A stretch of 64,000 nt of DNA from Coix lacryma-jobi var. lacryma-jobi. Taxonomy: Eukaryota > Streptophyta > Magnoliopsida > Poales > Poaceae. The stretch spans positions 13,192,700-13,256,699 of the forward strand of contig CM019822.1 in NCBI GenBank assembly GCA_009763385.1. The letters run 5' to 3'. Below, piece by piece: positions 59,986-64,000 of this stretch. The position numbers and the translations under genes were made by a program. The notes below the pieces were generated by a model. The model saw nothing but the letters and a program-made list of their open reading frames with translations, had not been told where the DNA came from and ran no database searches. Each line of letters begins with the position of its first letter. Within the stretch, counting starts at the first letter, position 1.

Positions 59986-61427
59986 TGTTGGGGTAACGAT
60001 CCCTAATGGGCAGGGACCCCTAACGGAGGACCTCACGACTGGTCGGTGGCCTCCTTAGAGCATCTCTAACAAACTCTGTATATCTACCCGTGAAATCTGA
60101 TTTTCCGAGCGAGGTGAAAAGAATGCGTCCAACAGACTCTCCATATCGTTTTCCTTTTTTACCTCCACGCTATTCAGGTTATGTCGCTCTTCAACTTCAG
60201 CGAGTCATGCCTGCTCGCCATCCGGAGCGCCAAGAACTCCCGCGCGTATCACTGCCATCTCTTCCACACAATTTTCCTCTCCCACGTATTCTATGTGGCA
60301 CGGTAGCTAGGAGACGAAGGCACTGGCCGGTCTCTAGCGCCCTCCAGGTCTGGCCGCGAGCGGCAGAATAGGGACGCGAAGAGGTTGAGCCAACGGGCGG
60401 TGACGGCGATGATCAGCGATGCACTCCCAAACCCATACGGGTATTTGTCGTCGCTGCACGTAGCAACACCATGCTCGTCTTGCTGTATATGGCCACCATG
60501 GAATCTAGACTGGCGGACACCTACACGACCGTGACGGTCTCCTGCACCGGCCGTGGCGGACTCCATGGGATGGAGTGAGCTGTGCAACGAAAAGAAAAAA
60601 TAGTTTTTTTCTGACAACTAGTTGACCCATCTTGACTGAATAGTAAATTTATCAAGTCTGTTGGATTAGTCCTACTCTTTTAAGAGGTTTTTATTTTAGA
60701 TAATAACTACATCATCAAATTTAGAATATGTTTTTAGCTAATCTGTTGGAGATGCTCTTAGGAGGCAAACAGTGGAATAGGCAAATACTCAGACTTAGGG
60801 TTTCAAATCGCCAACCCCTTCCAAGAGGCTCTTGCCTCCCCTTTTATAATGCACTGTTCATCGATCTTTTTGCATTATTACATTTATGCCTATATAAAGT
60901 GTAGGGATATTCCTGAAATATTCCCCGTCTTAGCTAAACCCAGAAGGGTATTTTAGGACCTTCGCCCCCCTTTTTCTCACCACTCCACCTGCCGGGCTTT
61001 CTTCGTAGGCGGCCCAACTTCGCAATGGCTCGATGGGCCGGGATCCTTGCTGGACCATCACCTTGGGCAACGCCTGGTCCTTCGCCCACGCTAGAACCTT
61101 TATCCTCCGTTGGGGGAACCGGTCAGGAGGCTCCGATCGTGCCACAACCTCCGCCTCCGCCAGGGGCTTTAGCTTGGTCGGAGGACTCTATCGGCGCCGC
61201 GGCCTCCGCCTTCGCCATGGGCTTCCAACTTGGGTCTCCATTCGCACCGGGACCTCCGCCTTTGCCGGAGGCTTCGTCTTGTCATGCAGCCTTCGCCTAT
61301 GTCGGGGAATCAGGCGAAGGCTCTCCACAGGACCTGAAAAACACTTATTTCCCCAACATTTAGACCTTCGTGATTGATTAATGTTACAATTTAGACCTTC
61401 GTGATTTCACACCTGATTTCCCCAATA
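59986..61427 (+). mobile_element. Solo-LTR-like insertion inside the Stowaway-like MITE
   Basis: It begins TGTTGGGG and ends TTTCCCCAATA (CA changed to TA), with TTTTA on both sides apart from one T in a homopolymer. Without the nested PIF MITE it is about 740 bp. It contains TATA-like sequence (60844) and GC-rich CCTCCGCC(T/C)TCGCC repeats (61140-61270). No PBS or coding region is seen. A direct repeat TTTAGACCTTCGTGATT (61359, 61391) lies near its end; alternatively the LTR ends at 61358 (CCCCAACA). Confidence 0.6.
60058..60758 (+). mobile_element. PIF/Harbinger-type MITE or Pack element in the right flank
   Basis: Inverted ends GAGCATCTCTAACA and TGTTGGAGATGCTC with a 3-bp TSD TTA (60055-60057, 60759-60761). 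The interior has a GC-rich block (60220-60590) with short frames I do not recognise. The 701-bp size and GC-rich core suggest captured host sequence. Confidence 0.68.
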
Positions 61428-61542
61428 TTTTTATAATAAACTTATTTGAAGATATAAATATCGCACATATTTTCTATAAACTCGGTAAAAGTTGAAAAAG
61501 ATTGACCGATATGCAACGTCTTCTATCGTGGGACAGAGGGAG

Positions 61543-62225
61543 ACGTCGTAAGTGCCGCACGAATGGTCTGCTCCTGCAGATTTGCTCTCCTCCACCTGCA
61601 GCACAGCACTGCTGTGCAGGCCTCGCCCATGAGCCGGCGACGACGTGGTTGTCGCTGCTGCTGGCTGCAGCGGCCCCCGCAATGGCCACACCGCGGCAAG
61701 GGTTGCCGAGCGCCCGAGCCCGACGTGGCCACGAGAACCAGGAGGACGATGACCACCGCAACCACCTTTCTCACCATGGACGACAATGTGGAAGTGATAA
61801 CCGATATGACTATTTGGCAGAACTTATGAGCCGACTCATAAGTTAAAATGACTGGTTTGTTGTGAGAGAAAAATACTATTTCACGGTTGATTTGTAGCTC
61901 AAGCGAACAGAGCTAGTTAGTGGTTTCTCCGATATCTCGTTCACTCTGCCTTATTTCGAGGGTTGAGATGTGTAGATATAGGAGACAGTTTTGTTTTCTT
62001 TGGGATGAGCTACCAGATCAACCTGGATAGTACGTAATGAGTGTTATATACATAGTAAAAAGTCTACATAACCTCATCAATTATTGAGCATCGACTATTT
62101 CACCCTCAAACTATAAAACCAGATGTTTTACCACCTTGAATTTTCTAAAACCAGTCAAATAACCCCTCACGCGGTTTTAGATAGTGGTTTTGCTACAGTA
62201 GCGTGATTTTGCTTTTTTCTTTTTT
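61543..62225. other. Intergenic, no recognised gene
   Basis: GC-rich short frames on both strands (61502-61846) are of uncertain value. A weak relative of the GGCTNTGTTCGGC MITE may end near 61915. The rest is AT-rich. Confidence 0.45.
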
Positions 62226-62850
62226 ATTTATTTTGGCTGAATCTTTAGAAAATCATATAAAAATCATAAAATAGAAAATCTAATTTGTTGGACTCTACAT
62301 AAGTAGATCTACACAGTGGATATATATATAGTATACTTTAGAGCGAATTTTTTGTTGTATATTTAGATTTATGCTTTTTTATAATTAATTAGAATAATAC
62401 ATAGATGCAGTTTCTTTCATCCAATTGTGGTGAAATTTTTATTGTGCACTAACTGTTGTATGCTTAAATTGTAGTAAAAATTTCATACTCTTTGGATCAG
62501 GTATAACTTAGATATAGATTTATTTAGCTTTATGCTAAGTTATATTTAAATAAATTTATAGGTAAGTTATACATGATCCGATTAGTATGAATTTTTACTA
62601 TAGTGTAAGGATAAAATAATTAGATCACCACAAAAGTTCACTACAATTGGATGAAAGAAACTACATCTATGATTATTCTAATTAATTACAGAAAACATAG
62701 ATATAAATCTATAGAAAAAATTTGTTCTAAAGTATACTATATTATTTTTACTATGTAGATCTACTTATGTAGAGTCCAACAAAATTAGATTTTCTATTTT
62801 ATATGATTTATTATAATTTTTTAAAGATTCAGCCAAAATAAATCTATACC
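62226..62850. mobile_element. Long foldback element in the right flank
   Basis: Arms of nearly 280 bp pair across a centre near 62540. TTTGGCTGAATCTTTAGAAAA and AAGTAGATCTAC on the left match their reverse complements on the right (62755-62845). It is a single-copy element in this window, unrelated in sequence to the foldback at 27251. Confidence 0.75.
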
Positions 62851-64000
62851 TGATAATAAAGAGGCAAAATTTCTTCACTGTTTTTGTCTGGCCGTTTTCG
62901 TCAAGCCTATTTATATAGACTAACTAGGATTCCCACAAGATTTTGGGACCGGTATGAGACTAATAGCGTGTCCGTTCCCCCTCCCCTTTCGTCTGGTCGA
63001 CAGCACCGGTTGGAGCAAAAACCGATCCAGTCTGGCTGTTTCGTCTCGGGCCGGACCTCTTTGCAACGAAATCGGCCGGAACTTGAAGGCCCAGTCTCGG
63101 TAGTCCACGAGACCTCAGCGGCAGTTGAGCGGAGATGGGCACTCGTTCAGTTTCGGTCTCGGTGTTTAGCGCCACCTCACCAGCTGAAGGCGGACGAGCC
63201 ACGAGTTCACGCTATAAGAAGAGAGTCTCGTGCCTCGTTGCTCCATATTTACCTAGACGCGGTCGACGTGAGATCATTAAGGCTCGTGGACCACTGCCAA
63301 AATTAACAATTTAAACTTTGGTCTTTCTAAAAAAATGGTATAAAAAAGCAGAATTATTAGGTATAAATAAGGTATGTATAATTGCCCGTGCGTTACAACG
63401 AGAGTGCTAATATTTATCGGCTCAATCTAAGAAAAAGGCACGTCAAAAATATATAACCAAAATCTATACCTAATACAAAATCTTCTAACAAAATTTCATC
63501 TAATATTCATCCAAAATCTTCAAAAAACATGGGTAGTTCAACAGCCTTTGGTCTTTACGTTGGCAGACGGGAGGAAAACATATCCTTGATTATTTGGAAT
63601 CCCAAAATACTATCCGTGTTGGAGGCTGGGAGCATATTTTGTGTTTCTGAAATTCTAAAATAGATTCAAAATTAGGAATACTGAAATTCTAAAATAGATT
63701 CAAAATCAGGAATAGTGTCTCAGAGTTGCTCTCAGATTTCCTTTTCTTCATGTTTCGTGTTGTGTCCGTATGGTCAAATGCAATGTTTCTTTCTTTTCTC
63801 TCCATCGGTTGTGTCCGATTTTGATATTGTGTTGGATTCACAAATAGTTCTTTATTCGTTTTTACCACCCTAACAAGTAGTTAGGCAAATATTAGGTATA
63901 GATTTGTTTGAGATTGAGTCAGTTTTGACAAATATTTCTCCCGTGAAACAATTTTGACTAAATTTATTATTCAAAAATTTGTAAATTTGTTTTTGTAGAA
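62851..64000. other. Intergenic, no recognised gene
   Basis: A frame at 62884-63306 has no features I recognise; frames on the opposite strand overlap it. The remainder is AT-rich non-coding sequence to the window end. Confidence 0.45.

Larger units (their letters stand above)
59848..61542 (+). mobile_element. Stowaway-like MITE at the array edge, split by a nested insertion
   Basis: The left end CTCCCTCCGTCCCA (preceded by TA) and right end TGGGACAGAGGGAG form inverted termini. Sequence up to 59985 and from 61428 joins smoothly (CATATTTTA then TAATAAACTTATTTG), giving a ~250-bp element interrupted by a solo-LTR-like insertion. The left part is the segment truncated at 4660 and 40473. Confidence 0.72.

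Noticed and set aside
60930..61377. Proline-rich gene from overlapping frames at 61025-61377
   Set aside because: Degenerate CCTCCGCC repeats of an LTR-like insertion explain the frames, and there is no initiator context or homologous domain.

Overview
This window is nuclear DNA of a grass (Poaceae), most likely a panicoid; the species cannot be fixed from the sequence. The evidence is intron-containing plant aldo-keto reductase (AKR) genes embedded in grass-type repeats: a chromodomain Ty3/Gypsy element of the Del/Tekay type, a Sirevirus-like Copia solo LTR, Stowaway-, CACTA-, PIF-, hAT- and Mutator-type MITEs, and L1-type LINE relics. Host genes cover only a few percent of the window.

The framework is a tandem array with a repeat unit of about 21.5 kb. 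Positions 1, 35718 and 57257 start the same sequence. The array leaves homology at 59939, inside a Stowaway-like MITE whose second half lies at 61428-61542, so the right flank is native there. In the two upstream copies the same MITE is cut at 4660 and 40473 and joined directly to a CACTA terminus (4661, 40474). The window therefore holds the end of copy I (1-4660), all of copy II (4661-40473), all of copy III (40474-59939) and a unique flank (59940-64000).

Each unit carries, in order: a relic of an LRK10-like receptor kinase (minus strand) split by a CACTA MITE; a SINE-like element; a LINE 3' end; a nested Stowaway; a PIF MITE; a long foldback MITE; an AKR gene (AKR-1, three exons); an orphan AKR exon 3; a Pack-MULE-like element; and a second AKR (AKR-2) broken by a retrotransposon-derived insertion in exon 1. 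The unit end carries a minus-strand LINE relic and, in copies I and II only, a 2.1-kb Copia solo LTR. Copy II alone contains a 14.1-kb Del/Tekay element (6143-20284) with 4.2-kb LTRs and TSD TCACC.

AKR-1 keeps the Asp-Tyr-Lys-His tetrad. The two copies are damaged by different single-base indels (exons 2 and 3 in copy II, exon 1 in copy III). Indels also dominate the differences between all repeated segments, so part of the damage may be long-read assembly error rather than pseudogenization.

The most striking observation is in the Del/Tekay element. Its first ORF (10682-11207) begins with a segment that copies the N-terminal tail of histone H3, with the equivalents of K4, R8, K9, S10 and T11 in register, followed by a coiled coil. 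The same element ends its pol in a chromodomain, a fold that in chromoviruses recognises H3K9-methylated chromatin.
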